From: Candidatus Curtissbacteria bacterium
GTDB lineage: Bacteria > Patescibacteriota > Microgenomatia > Curtissbacterales > GWA2-41-24
NCBI GenBank assembly: GCA_016195765.1
Contig: JACPYZ010000069.1
Coordinates: 1-27,584, forward strand
Reading direction: 5' to 3'
Length of the DNA stretch: 27,584 bases
Every line of letters starts with the position of its first letter. The stretch's first letter is position 1. Below are positions 13,785 to 21,037 of the stretch, one piece after another. The notes beneath the pieces were generated by a model. The model was given only the letters and a program-made list of their open reading frames with translations. It was not told where the DNA came from and searched no databases. The position numbers and the translations under genes are program-made.

Positions 13785-14206
13785 TGGCAAATCTTACAAC
13801 AGAATTATTTGTTCTTTGTGATTACGCTTCTATTTCCCAAGAGCAAAAGCTTTCGGTGATTGGTATTTTCGACCAATTTTTTGCAGCCAACATTCCAACT
13901 ACTTGGCCGCGTATGTTTTTGGTCGCAGTTTTAAAAGGCGAGCCAGGTAAACAATACCCCTTAACATTAAAGTTAGTTTCTCCAGCTCCAGATCAAAACT
14001 TCCCAGAAAAAACAGTCGAGGTGTCACTGGGTAATAATGGCAAAGCAAACTTGTTAACAGAACTTGTTAATTTTCCGCTAAATGCCCCAGGTGTTCATAA
14101 ATTCGAAATCACCACCAGCAACGAAGTTGTTGGCAGGCTAGAATTTAACGTCACCAAAACTACCGCTTCTTACGACGGCCAAATCGCTAAAAAACCGGCA
14201 AACTAA
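13784..14206 (+). CDS. DUF6941-like protein
   Basis: A 140-aa protein without signal peptide or membrane helix. The start LTTELFVLCDYASISQEQKLSVIGIFDQFF and the following IPTTWPRMFLVAVLKGEPG fit the DUF6941 pattern (a conserved CDYAxxSxxxKLxxxGIFD-type opening, then a beta-sandwich-like body). The rest is predicted beta-rich, ending FEITTSNEVVGRLEFNVT. Function is unknown. It is coupled to dnaK by a TAATG overlap and followed after 1 nt by ORF69, so it should be co-expressed with the heat-shock genes. A role in protein quality control is only guilt by association. Confidence 0.72.
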   Translation: MANLTTELFVLCDYASISQEQKLSVIGIFDQFFAANIPTTWPRMFLVAVLKGEPGKQYPLTLKLVSPAPDQNFPEKTVEVSLGNNGKANLLTELVNFPLNAPGVHKFEITTSNEVVGRLEFNVTKTTASYDGQIAKKPAN

Positions 14207-14207
14207 A

Positions 14208-14417
14208 ATGGTTGAAGTAAGAAATTCAAAATCACCGCTGTATGATAGAGGTCCGAGAAGATCTGACAACGCAGTAACTGTTCAACCAGGACCCGTCCCC
14301 ATTAAAATTACAAACCGCGAACCTGGGGTTTTTGGTCAGTATTTTCCGCATCCTTTTAATAAATATCCAGGGTCGCCTCGTTTCAAAAGAGAAGTTGATC
14401 GTAGAGGTCCTAGATAA
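14208..14417 (+). CDS. Hypothetical Pro/Arg-rich 69-aa protein
   Basis: Unrecognised 69-aa product, rich in Pro, Arg and Gly, with no membrane segment and no clear fold; motifs such as GVFGQYFPHPFNKYPGSPRF suggest an extended or disordered peptide. The ATG is 1 nt after the preceding stop and the gene stays open exactly to the gap before dnaJ, so it is probably translated as part of the hrcA-grpE-dnaK operon. No paralogue or partner is visible in the window. Confidence 0.55.
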   Translation: MVEVRNSKSPLYDRGPRRSDNAVTVQPGPVPIKITNREPGVFGQYFPHPFNKYPGSPRFKREVDRRGPR

Positions 14418-14444
14418 TATATATACTGCACGGTCAATTTCAAA

Positions 14445-15287
14445 ATGGCAAAAAAAGATTATTACGAAATCCTCGGTGTTTCTAAAAATGCATCAGCAGA
14501 TGAGTTAAAAAAAGCTTATCGTAATCTTGCGCGTAAACATCATCCAGATGTTGACAAGACAGAAGGCGCAGAAGCAAAGTTCAAAGAAATAAACGAAGCC
14601 TACCAAGTTCTTTCCGATCCGCAAAAAAAATCAGCTTACGATCAATATGGTCATAGTGCTTTTGAACCAGGTGGTGGTGGTCCAGGCGGTTTCGGCAATC
14701 AAGGTAACTACCAAACATACTCATGGAGTAACGGCGGCGGCCAAGGTCAAGATTTTGGGGGATTTCAAGATCCGTTTGATATTTTCGAAATGTTTTTTGG
14801 CGGTCAATCACCGTTTGGTAAACAAGCCCGTCTTCCAAGCTACGTTTTAAATATCTCTTTCGAAGAAGCGGTTCATGGTACAGAAAAAGAAGTAGAGATC
14901 AAGGGTAAAAAACAAAAAATAAAAATCCCAGCAGGGGTTGATAACGGTAGTGAAATTGCTTTTAAGGATTTTGTTATCGTGACTCAAGTTGCAACGAGCC
15001 CCAAATTTTCAAGACGTGGTTACGATATTGTTTCCGAACATTACATTGCTTTTTCCCAGGCAGCTCTGGGAGCAATTGCCGATATAGAAACCATAGATGG
15101 CACCGTCAGTATTCGTATTCCGCAAGGTACTCAACCAGGAACACAAATCAGGTTAAAAGGTAGGGGAGTCAAAAAATTAAACGGCCATGGCGCCGGCGAC
15201 CATTACGTCATCGTCCGTCTCGATGTTCCCAAACATCTTTCAAAAGAACAAAAGCGTCTTCTTGAAGAACTGGAAAAAACATATTGA
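14445..15287 (+). CDS. dnaJ: DnaJ-type co-chaperone lacking the zinc-finger domain
   Basis: Hsp40 that stimulates DnaK ATPase. The 280-aa product has the J domain at residues 4-68 with the HPD motif at 33-35, then a Gly/Phe-rich linker (GGGGPGGFGNQ to FGGQSPFG), then the C-terminal client-binding beta domains starting VLNISFEEAVHGTEKEV, with IRIPQGTQPGTQIRLKGRG. The CxxCxGxG zinc-finger repeats of classical DnaJ are absent, so it is a type II, CbpA-like protein, although it occupies the dnaJ position in the operon. A 27-nt gap separates it from ORF69. Its stop overlaps or abuts the start of the B3/4-domain gene, pointing to coupling. Confidence 0.92.
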   Translation: MAKKDYYEILGVSKNASADELKKAYRNLARKHHPDVDKTEGAEAKFKEINEAYQVLSDPQKKSAYDQYGHSAFEPGGGGPGGFGNQGNYQTYSWSNGGGQGQDFGGFQDPFDIFEMFFGGQSPFGKQARLPSYVLNISFEEAVHGTEKEVEIKGKKQKIKIPAGVDNGSEIAFKDFVIVTQVATSPKFSRRGYDIVSEHYIAFSQAALGAIADIETIDGTVSIRIPQGTQPGTQIRLKGRGVKKLNGHGAGDHYVIVRLDVPKHLSKEQKRLLEELEKTY

Positions 15288-15289
15288 AA

Positions 15290-15985
15290 ATGAAGTTTAT
15301 CGTCGACCAAAAAATTTTTGAAAAATGGTCCGACGTAATTATTGGTGGCTTAGTTCTTTCTGATTTTAACAACAAAGGTAGCAATCAAGATTTATTAAAG
15401 TTATTAAGAGATCAAGAAGCCAAGACCCAACAAGCACTTGCGTCTCTCGAAATGGGCCAAGTGCCAGAAGTTGCTGCTTGGAGACAAGCTCATCGAGATT
15501 TTGGGTCCGATCCGCGCGATTTCCCGTCTTCAATTGAGTCTTTGCTGCGCCGAGCGCGCGGTGGCAAGCCTTTGCCACAAATCAATAAGCTCGTCGATTT
15601 ATATAATTACATGTCCTTAAAATATTATGTCCCAGCAGGTGCAGAAGATGCAGACAAAATTAAAGGTAATGTACAGCTTGCTTTCGCAACAGGTACAGAA
15701 AGCGGCATGTATTTAGGATCAGATACCGTTGAAAATTGCCAAGAAGGCGAAGTAATTTACAAGGATGACGAAGGTTTTATCTGTAGGCGCTGGAATTGGC
15801 GAGAAGCAGACAGAACAAAGATAGACGAAAACACTAAAAATGCCCTTTTAGTTTTCGAAGCCATTCCACCAACAAATAGAGAAAAATTGGAAACCATCAT
15901 TAAGGAAGCAGCAGATCTTTCAGCAAAATTTGTAGGTGGCACCCAAACAAGTTTTATTCTAGACAAAAACAATCCCGAGTTGTAA
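15290..15985 (+). CDS. B3/4 tRNA-binding/editing domain protein
   Basis: A free-standing B3/4 domain, the editing module of the phenylalanyl-tRNA synthetase beta chain. The 231-aa product shows the family pattern: EVAAWRQAHRDFGSDPRDFPSSIESLLRRA, then LPQINKLVDLYNYMSLKYYVPAGAEDADKI, LAFATGTESG, GEVIYKDDEGFICRRWNWREADRTKI, and TKNALLVFEAIPP. Stand-alone members may hydrolyse mischarged tRNA, but this specificity is unproven. The frame also has a TTG at 15284 overlapping the dnaJ stop; the ATG at 15290, 2 nt after that stop, is simpler. The link to the chaperone operon is interesting because mistranslation and protein folding stress are connected. Confidence 0.82.
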   Translation: MKFIVDQKIFEKWSDVIIGGLVLSDFNNKGSNQDLLKLLRDQEAKTQQALASLEMGQVPEVAAWRQAHRDFGSDPRDFPSSIESLLRRARGGKPLPQINKLVDLYNYMSLKYYVPAGAEDADKIKGNVQLAFATGTESGMYLGSDTVENCQEGEVIYKDDEGFICRRWNWREADRTKIDENTKNALLVFEAIPPTNREKLETIIKEAADLSAKFVGGTQTSFILDKNNPEL

Positions 15986-15994
15986 GCTTAAATT

Positions 15995-16168
15995 ATGGCT
16001 AGTTATGGCAAAAGACCGCTTTGGCAATGGATTGTTATTTACGTGATTGTAGGTGCAGTCGCCTACGGACTAATTTACTATTTTGTTTTTGCTAAAAACG
16101 GCAGCAGTTACACCAATAATACTGGCGGCAATCAGCTACAGCAAAATCCCTATAGCTATCCAAAGTAA
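15995..16168 (+). CDS. Small single-helix membrane protein
   Basis: A 57-aa product starting MASYGKRPLWQW, with one hydrophobic helix (about residues 11-32, ending in YYFVFAK) and a Ser/Asn/Gln-rich outer tail ending NPYSYPK. Not a recognised family by name, but short proteins with a KRPLWQWI-like start are a recurring theme in small-genome bacteria. The ATG is 9 nt after the B3/4 gene stop, so it probably sits at the end of the heat-shock transcript. Confidence 0.65.
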   Translation: MASYGKRPLWQWIVIYVIVGAVAYGLIYYFVFAKNGSSYTNNTGGNQLQQNPYSYPK

Positions 16169-16212
16169 CGTACTTCTTACAGATTTTTCTTCGAACTTTA
16201 ACCAAATCAACT

Positions 16213-16218
16213 TAAAAT
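16213..16218 (+). promoter_or_regulatory. Candidate -10 box of the 44-aa gene
   Basis: TAAAAT (16213-16218) lies 6 nt before the ATG at 16225, with a weak TTCGAA 17 bp upstream. Geometry resembles the leaderless starts of trxA and lepA. Confidence 0.3.
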
Positions 16219-16224
16219 TGACCT

Positions 16225-16359
16225 ATGATTAAAAAAATTAAAGAAGGGTACCGTGTAATGGCCGAAAGCGGCCGCAATATGGGCACCTATAAAACGGAAG
16301 GCGAGGCCAAAAAGAGGCTTCAGCAAATCGAATACTTCAAGCACTCTAAGAAAAATTAG
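16225..16359 (+). CDS. Small conserved basic protein (44 aa)
   Basis: The 44-aa product MIKKIKEGYRVMAESGRNM continues with GTYKTEGEAKKRLQQIEYFKHSKKN. This beta-hairpin-plus-helix pattern (YRVxSExGKxxGxYxTxEEAxKRLxQVEYFKHxK) is a tiny protein type I recognise from many small-genome bacteria and some phages. Its function is unknown; the basic surface suggests nucleic-acid or ribosome binding, which is inference. It is too short to be found by many gene callers. It lies between the heat-shock operon and thrC, with a possible -10 box 6 nt before its start. Confidence 0.72.
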   Translation: MIKKIKEGYRVMAESGRNMGTYKTEGEAKKRLQQIEYFKHSKKN

Positions 16360-16377
16360 TGCCCAATAATCTTATCC

Positions 16378-16386
16378 TGTTATAAT
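16378..16386 (+). promoter_or_regulatory. thrC extended -10 promoter
   Basis: TGT-TATAAT (16378-16386) is a consensus extended -10 without a clear -35. Leader of about 24 nt to the ATG at 16417. Confidence 0.55.
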
Positions 16387-16416
16387 TCTTCACACTTCAA
16401 AAGCCAAATTGAAAAA

Positions 16417-17994
16417 ATGATGACTGACAGGGTGGAATATGTGAGCACCAGAGGCGGGTCTGAACCCCGCTTTTTCTCTCGTGCACTGCTTTCTGGAATA
16501 GCAGAAGACGGCGGTTTATTTTCCCCAGACAAAGTACCTACTCTATCAGCTACAGAGCTTTCCCGGTTGCGGCCATTAAAATACTGGCAGCGAGCTTTCC
16601 ATATACTTAGAAAATTTAATCCTGACATGCCAGATGTAACTTTAGGAGAAATGACTCGAGATGCCTATGGCAGTAACTTTGACAGTCTAGATGTGGCGCC
16701 CGTGGTGAGTATAGGAAACAGGCAATATATGCAGGAACTATGGCATGGCCCGTCAGGCGCTTTCAAAGATATGGCTCTTCAAATTATGCCCTTAATGTTT
16801 GAAGAAGCATGCGCAAAAGATAATAGAGCTCGCGAGGCAGCATCTTTGGGACCCCTTCGGTATTTTGTTATAGGCACAACTTCCGGTGATACAGGCGCAG
16901 CTGCAATAGAGGGGTATAAAAATAAACGCAGCTTGTCAATTGCTGTTTTTTACCCTCGTGGTAAAGTTTCCAGACTGCAAGAGCTTATGATGACAACCCA
17001 AGATGGTAACAATGTTTTTGTCGGAGCAATGGAAGGAGATTTCGATGCTATTCAAAGAGCAGCCAAAGAAACATTTGCAGACAAAGAATTCAATGATCTT
17101 TTGCTGGATCAATATGGTGTAGTTCTTTCCTCGGCGAACTCCATAAATTGGGGCAGAATAGTTCCACAAATTGCTTATCACGTTAGCGCTTATGTTGACT
17201 TGTTAGAAAAGGGAGTTATCGAGCCTGGCGATAAAATAGATATTGCAGTCCCGACTGGTAACTTTGGCAATATCTTGTCGGCATTTTATGCCAAACAAAT
17301 GGGAGTTCCTATAAACAAACTAGTGTGTGCGTCAAACGAAAATAATGTTTTGACAGCTTTTTTACAAACAGGAATCTACGATATTAGGGAAAGGTCGATG
17401 AAGCAAACCCCTTCACCATCAATGGATATTTTAGTTTCTAGCAATGTAGAACGGCTACTTTACGAAATCACTCGTGATCCTGTCCGTGTTTATCGTTGGA
17501 TGGAAGAGCTAAAAACAAATAAAGTTTTCAAAGTAGACGAAGATGTACTAAAGCGACTGCATGAGGATTTTTATGCGGGTTGGGTGGAAAATGATGAATG
17601 TTTACAAAATATAAAAGATCTTTTTGAAAGAAAAAACTACCTAATGGATACGCATACTTCTGTCGCTCATAGAGTAGCCCAAGAATATCAGGAGCAAAAT
17701 CCATCTAATAGGCCACTGATTATTTCCTCAACAGCTCACTGGGCTAAATTCCCAAGAGATATAAGAAAAGCACTGTTAGGTAGTGACGCTAATCAAATTA
17801 TTGCAGATGCTTCTCCGGAAGAAACCGAGTTTTCAATTATTTCTCAAATAATGAAATTAGTCCCGAATGCAACAGTACCGCAGAGCATTGCTACTCTTCA
17901 AGCTAAACCTGAAAGGTTTGCAGGCGTTGCAGACGCAGAAAGTGAATGGATCAAACGCGCAATTCTTTCATATTTACAACCAAAAGCGGCTTAA
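16417..17994 (+). CDS. thrC: Threonine synthase
   Basis: PLP enzyme making L-threonine from O-phospho-L-homoserine. The 525-aa product starts with the family pattern YVSTRGGSEP...ALLSGIAEDGGLFSP and has the PLP lysine in HGPSGAFKDM (Lys117), TTSGDTGAAAIEGY, ANSINWGRIVPQ, the PLP-phosphate loop PTGNFGN, and TAHWAKFP near the end. This is the long class I form, longer than the usual 430 aa. No other threonine-pathway gene (homoserine kinase or dehydrogenase) lies beside it, which is odd for a lineage that usually lacks amino-acid biosynthesis; horizontal gain or a salvage role are possibilities. ATG at 16417 or 16420; it has its own extended -10 promoter and perhaps the terminator at 18092. Confidence 0.93.
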   Translation: MMTDRVEYVSTRGGSEPRFFSRALLSGIAEDGGLFSPDKVPTLSATELSRLRPLKYWQRAFHILRKFNPDMPDVTLGEMTRDAYGSNFDSLDVAPVVSIGNRQYMQELWHGPSGAFKDMALQIMPLMFEEACAKDNRAREAASLGPLRYFVIGTTSGDTGAAAIEGYKNKRSLSIAVFYPRGKVSRLQELMMTTQDGNNVFVGAMEGDFDAIQRAAKETFADKEFNDLLLDQYGVVLSSANSINWGRIVPQIAYHVSAYVDLLEKGVIEPGDKIDIAVPTGNFGNILSAFYAKQMGVPINKLVCASNENNVLTAFLQTGIYDIRERSMKQTPSPSMDILVSSNVERLLYEITRDPVRVYRWMEELKTNKVFKVDEDVLKRLHEDFYAGWVENDECLQNIKDLFERKNYLMDTHTSVAHRVAQEYQEQNPSNRPLIISSTAHWAKFPRDIRKALLGSDANQIIADASPEETEFSIISQIMKLVPNATVPQSIATLQAKPERFAGVADAESEWIKRAILSYLQPKAA

Positions 17995-18034
17995 AATAGC
18001 CTCTAATATTTTTACTTCGATTAACAAGCATGAT

Positions 18035-18063
18035 TTGACTCGCTTGACTTCATTTGCTAGAAT
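18035..18063 (+). promoter_or_regulatory. Strong promoter upstream of nusA
   Basis: TTGACT (18035-18040), 17-bp spacer, TAGAAT (18058-18063) preceded by TGC, an extended -10. Transcription would start near 18070, only about 22 nt before the terminator stem at 18092. Confidence 0.65.
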
Positions 18064-18091
18064 TCGACTAGTTTTACAGTTCCTTGGAAAC

Positions 18092-18115
18092 AAAGGCGCA
18101 CATGCGCCTTTTTTT
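18092..18115 (+). terminator. Intrinsic terminator/attenuator between thrC and nusA
   Basis: AAAGGCGCA (18092-18100) pairs perfectly with TGCGCCTTT (18103-18111) around a 2-nt loop centre, and a run of 7 T ends at 18115. It is the cleanest terminator in the window. It may end thrC transcription or attenuate the promoter at 18035. Confidence 0.85.
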
Positions 18116-18127
18116 GAACCCTGGGAC

Positions 18128-18155
18128 TTGCGACTAACGATTATCGATTTACGAT
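18128..18155 (+). promoter_or_regulatory. Weak second nusA promoter candidate
   Basis: TTGCGA (18128-18133), 16-bp spacer, TACGAT (18150-18155), located after the terminator and about 18 nt before the nusA ATG. It overlaps the heptamer array, so the match could be coincidental. Confidence 0.3.
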
Positions 18156-18169
18156 AAACGATTAACGTC
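18128..18169 (+). repeat. Degenerate heptanucleotide array before nusA
   Basis: Six consecutive 7-nt units: TTGCGAC, TAACGAT, TATCGAT, TTACGAT, AAACGAT, TAACGTC. The trinucleotide CGA (or CGT) stays at unit positions 4-6 in all six. The ATG falls in the next unit in register. Confidence 0.75.
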
Positions 18170-18173
18170 TAAA

Positions 18174-19520
18174 ATGGCTATACAATCAAGATCCGAATTT
18201 GCGAGTGCTCTCAACCAGGTTTGTTCCGAACGTGGAATCGAACCAGAAGTTGTTATCGATTCCATCAAACAGGCAATTCTAGCAGCTTATCGCAAAGATT
18301 ACGGTGAACCAGAAGGAATAGAAGTCGATCTAGACGCAAATTCCGGCGAAGTTAAACTTCATAAATATAAAAAAGATGTAACCCCGGCTGGTTTTGGAAG
18401 AATTGCCGCTCAAACCGCAAAACAAGTTATTTTACAAAGAATCAGAGAAGCCGAGAAAAACGCCATCCTGGAAGAATATTCAAGCAAAATTAACACCATC
18501 GTTTCTGGTGTTGTTCAACGAATTTCCGGTCCGGTTATTACTGTTAATCTTGGAAAAGCAGAAGCCATTATGCCCCCACAAGAACAAGGACGCACCGAAA
18601 AATATTTTGTTAATCAAAGGCTAAAATTTTACGTTGTTGGTATTAAAGAAGGCACCCGTGGCGAAGAAATCATTGTTTCCAGAAGCGACAATGGTTTGCT
18701 TGAAGGTCTGTTTAAACAAGAAGTCCCCGAAATTGCTTCTGGTGCTGTAGAAGTTAAAGCGATTGCCCGCGAAGCCGGCTCCCGCAGTAAAATCGCCGTT
18801 GCTTCTGGTCAGCTTGGTGTTGACCCAGTTGGTTCTTGTGTCGGCCAAAAAGGTGTGCGTGTTCAGGCTGTCATTAACGAATTAAATGATGAAAAAATCG
18901 ACGTTATTGCCTACCAAGAAGACCTTGGCGAATTTATAAAAGCCGCCCTTTCTCCTGCTAAAGAATTGCAAGTCAAAATAGAAGAAGAAACAAAAACGGC
19001 AGAAGTAACCGCTCCAGACGATCAACTTTCTTTGGCAATTGGTAAAGAAGGTCAAAATGTTCGCTTGGCAGCCAAACTTACTGGTTACAAAATAGACATT
19101 CGTGGTACGAGCGGCACACCACGCGAGGTTGAACAAAGAGAAAAATCGGCAGTCGAAGAAGCTAAAAAAGCTCTTGGTGTTACAGACGAAGAGCCGAAAG
19201 CAGAAGGCACAACTGAAGAATCTTCAGCAACAGACGATTCCCAAAGTACTCAGGCAGTGCCCGATCCCAATATTGCAGCCAATCCAGATCTTGACCCTGT
19301 GCAACCAGAAGATGCCGCTGTTCTAAAAAGTCGCGAAGAAGAAGCCGATGCATCAGATAAAGAGCCATTGATAGCAGACAGCGAAGAGAAAAAAGAAGAA
19401 GCAGAAGCAGAAAAAGTTGCAGAAAATATTCAGGCAGCCGACGTAACCAAGGATTCAGACCCGAATGCTACAATAGATAAAGTAGATGAAACTGTCTCAA
19501 CCGACGGCGAAAATAGTTAA
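18174..19520 (+). CDS. nusA: Transcription termination/antitermination factor NusA
   Basis: RNA-polymerase-associated factor that modulates pausing, termination and antitermination. The 448-aa product has the N-terminal RNAP-binding domain (residues 1-105, with GRIAAQTAKQVILQRIREAE), an S1 domain (about 106-180), and two KH domains (about 185-325) including the GSCVGQKGVRVQAVINEL and LAIGKEGQNVRLAAKLTGYKIDI motifs. After about residue 330 comes a 115-residue Glu/Asp/Ala-rich tail of low complexity instead of the helical repeats of E. coli NusA. First gene of the nusA-infB cluster, with 32 nt to infB. It is preceded by a promoter, terminator and repeat array, so NusA may influence its own leader. 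No Shine-Dalgarno seen. Confidence 0.96.
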   Translation: MAIQSRSEFASALNQVCSERGIEPEVVIDSIKQAILAAYRKDYGEPEGIEVDLDANSGEVKLHKYKKDVTPAGFGRIAAQTAKQVILQRIREAEKNAILEEYSSKINTIVSGVVQRISGPVITVNLGKAEAIMPPQEQGRTEKYFVNQRLKFYVVGIKEGTRGEEIIVSRSDNGLLEGLFKQEVPEIASGAVEVKAIAREAGSRSKIAVASGQLGVDPVGSCVGQKGVRVQAVINELNDEKIDVIAYQEDLGEFIKAALSPAKELQVKIEEETKTAEVTAPDDQLSLAIGKEGQNVRLAAKLTGYKIDIRGTSGTPREVEQREKSAVEEAKKALGVTDEEPKAEGTTEESSATDDSQSTQAVPDPNIAANPDLDPVQPEDAAVLKSREEEADASDKEPLIADSEEKKEEAEAEKVAENIQAADVTKDSDPNATIDKVDETVSTDGENS

Positions 19521-19552
19521 ATGAAAGCTTTTTCGCAAGCAAATACAAATAT

Positions 19553-20983
19553 ATGGACGAAAAACAAAGCCAATTTAGGCCACCTATTATCACCATCATG
19601 GGCCATGTCGATCATGGCAAAACGACTCTTCTAGACGCGATTCGTAAATCTTCTGTCGCTTCCGGCGAACATGGTGGAATTACCCAACACATCGGTGCAT
19701 ACCAAGTAGAATTTGAAGGTCATCTAATCACATTTGTAGATACCCCTGGTCATGCTGCGTTTGAACAAATGCGCTCTCGCGGTGCAGAAGTTGCGGACAT
19801 TGTGATTCTTGTTGTGGCCGCCAACGACAGCGTTAAACCCCAAACAATAGAAGCAATAAAACATATTAAAAAATCTCAAAAGCCAATCATTGTTGCAATC
19901 ACCAAAGTCGATCTTCCAGATATCAGCATTGAAAAAGTTAAGGGTGAACTACAAAAGTACGAAGTTGCAGTCGAAGGCCAAGGTGGAGATGTGCCTGTTG
20001 TAGAAGTTGCAGCAACTAAGGGCAAGGGCATAAGTGAACTGCTTGAAGTGATCAATCTATCATGGCAACTAAACCCGCAGCCAAGTTTGGCGAGTGATCC
20101 ATTAGAAGCAGTAGTTGTTGAATCGTTTTTAGATCGTGGTCGGGGAGCAGTGGTTACAGTAATTGTCGAAAAAGGCACACTGAAAGTTGGCCAAAAAATC
20201 GTCGTGGATAACGATACTATAAATGTACGGGCGCTTGTAGATGATGCTGGTAAAAATATAAAAGAAGCAGGCCCAAGCAAGCCTGTTGAAATTTTAGGCT
20301 TCAAAAAAGCTTTAGAAGTAGGTTCCATTGTTCGCGACACCAACATAACAGCAGTCAAAGAAAAAGGTCCAGTAGATTACGCGGAAATTATTGCTCACGC
20401 CCAAGAAGTAAAAGATAAATTCAAAATTATTTTAAAAGCCGATGTTCTTGGTTCACTTGAAGCAATTTTGAATAATTTGCCAGAAAAAGTTCTGGTTGTA
20501 GCCTCCAGTGTCGGTGAGGTTTCGCAAACTGATATTTCTTTTGCCAAAGTTGCCAGTGCCCCAATTCTTGCTTTCAACATTAAAGTTAGTAATCAACTTA
20601 AAATTCAAGCAGAACGCGAAGGTGTTGTTGTTAAAGAATACCGCATTATTTACGAACTTCTAGAAGATATGGAAGCCGTCTCCGAAGGTTTTGAAGCGGC
20701 AAAATTGCAAGCAAAAGTTAAAGGACGCGCAAAAATCACTCAAATTTTCGAAATCGAAGGCAAAAAAATTGCAGGCTGTGTAGTCACAATGGGTAAATTG
20801 AACGTGGGTGAAACAATTTTTGTAAAAAAGAACGAAGATGATCCCGGCATAGAAACAAAAATTGCTTCTATCAAGAGATTCAAGAAAGATGTTCCCAGTA
20901 TCAGCAACGGCCAAGAATGTGGAATCGCAATGGCCTCTAGTATTGACTTTGAGGCTGGAAATGTCATAGAATCCCTTGGCTAA
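19553..20983 (+). CDS. infB: Translation initiation factor IF-2 (minimal form)
   Basis: GTPase that brings fMet-tRNA to the 30S subunit and promotes subunit joining. The 476-aa product has only about 11 residues before the G domain: G1 GHVDHGKT (residues 17-24), GITQHIGAY (switch I), DTPGHAAF (G3), then domains II, III and C (LKADVLGSLEAI...VGEVSQTDI; FEIEGKKIAGCVVT). The long N-terminal region of usual IF2 (700-900 aa) is absent. G4 reads TKVD (usually NKID), a Thr-for-Asn change in the guanine-recognition motif, also seen in some other translational GTPases such as SelB. No Shine-Dalgarno is visible. In standard clusters rbfA and truB follow; here the DHH-like gene follows instead. Confidence 0.96.
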   Translation: MDEKQSQFRPPIITIMGHVDHGKTTLLDAIRKSSVASGEHGGITQHIGAYQVEFEGHLITFVDTPGHAAFEQMRSRGAEVADIVILVVAANDSVKPQTIEAIKHIKKSQKPIIVAITKVDLPDISIEKVKGELQKYEVAVEGQGGDVPVVEVAATKGKGISELLEVINLSWQLNPQPSLASDPLEAVVVESFLDRGRGAVVTVIVEKGTLKVGQKIVVDNDTINVRALVDDAGKNIKEAGPSKPVEILGFKKALEVGSIVRDTNITAVKEKGPVDYAEIIAHAQEVKDKFKIILKADVLGSLEAILNNLPEKVLVVASSVGEVSQTDISFAKVASAPILAFNIKVSNQLKIQAEREGVVVKEYRIIYELLEDMEAVSEGFEAAKLQAKVKGRAKITQIFEIEGKKIAGCVVTMGKLNVGETIFVKKNEDDPGIETKIASIKRFKKDVPSISNGQECGIAMASSIDFEAGNVIESLG

Positions 20984-21006
20984 ATAGTTCTCCTGTCCAC
21001 TATAAT
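20976..21006 (+). promoter_or_regulatory. Promoter of the degenerate DHH gene
   Basis: Consensus TATAAT (21001-21006) with TTGGCT (20976-20981) at a long 19-bp spacing. Predicted leader about 38 nt. Confidence 0.45.
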
Positions 21007-21009
21007 ATC

Positions 21010-21037
21010 TTTGAAAATCGATTATTAGATTTTCAAA
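21010..21037 (+). promoter_or_regulatory. Leader hairpin of the DHH-like gene
   Basis: TTTGAAAATC (21010-21019) and GATTTTCAAA (21028-21037) form a perfect 10-bp stem with an 8-nt loop. There is no T tract, so it is not a terminator. It occupies nearly the whole 5' leader. Confidence 0.7.

Noticed and set aside
18092..18115. CRISPR or other repeat array suspected around the palindrome before nusA
   Set aside because: Only a single hairpin with a T tract is present, which is a terminator; the 7-bp units nearby have no spacers.
19876..20358. 160-aa minus-strand open frame inside infB
   Set aside because: Shadow of conserved IF2 codons; the low-complexity Ser/Thr-rich product resembles no family.
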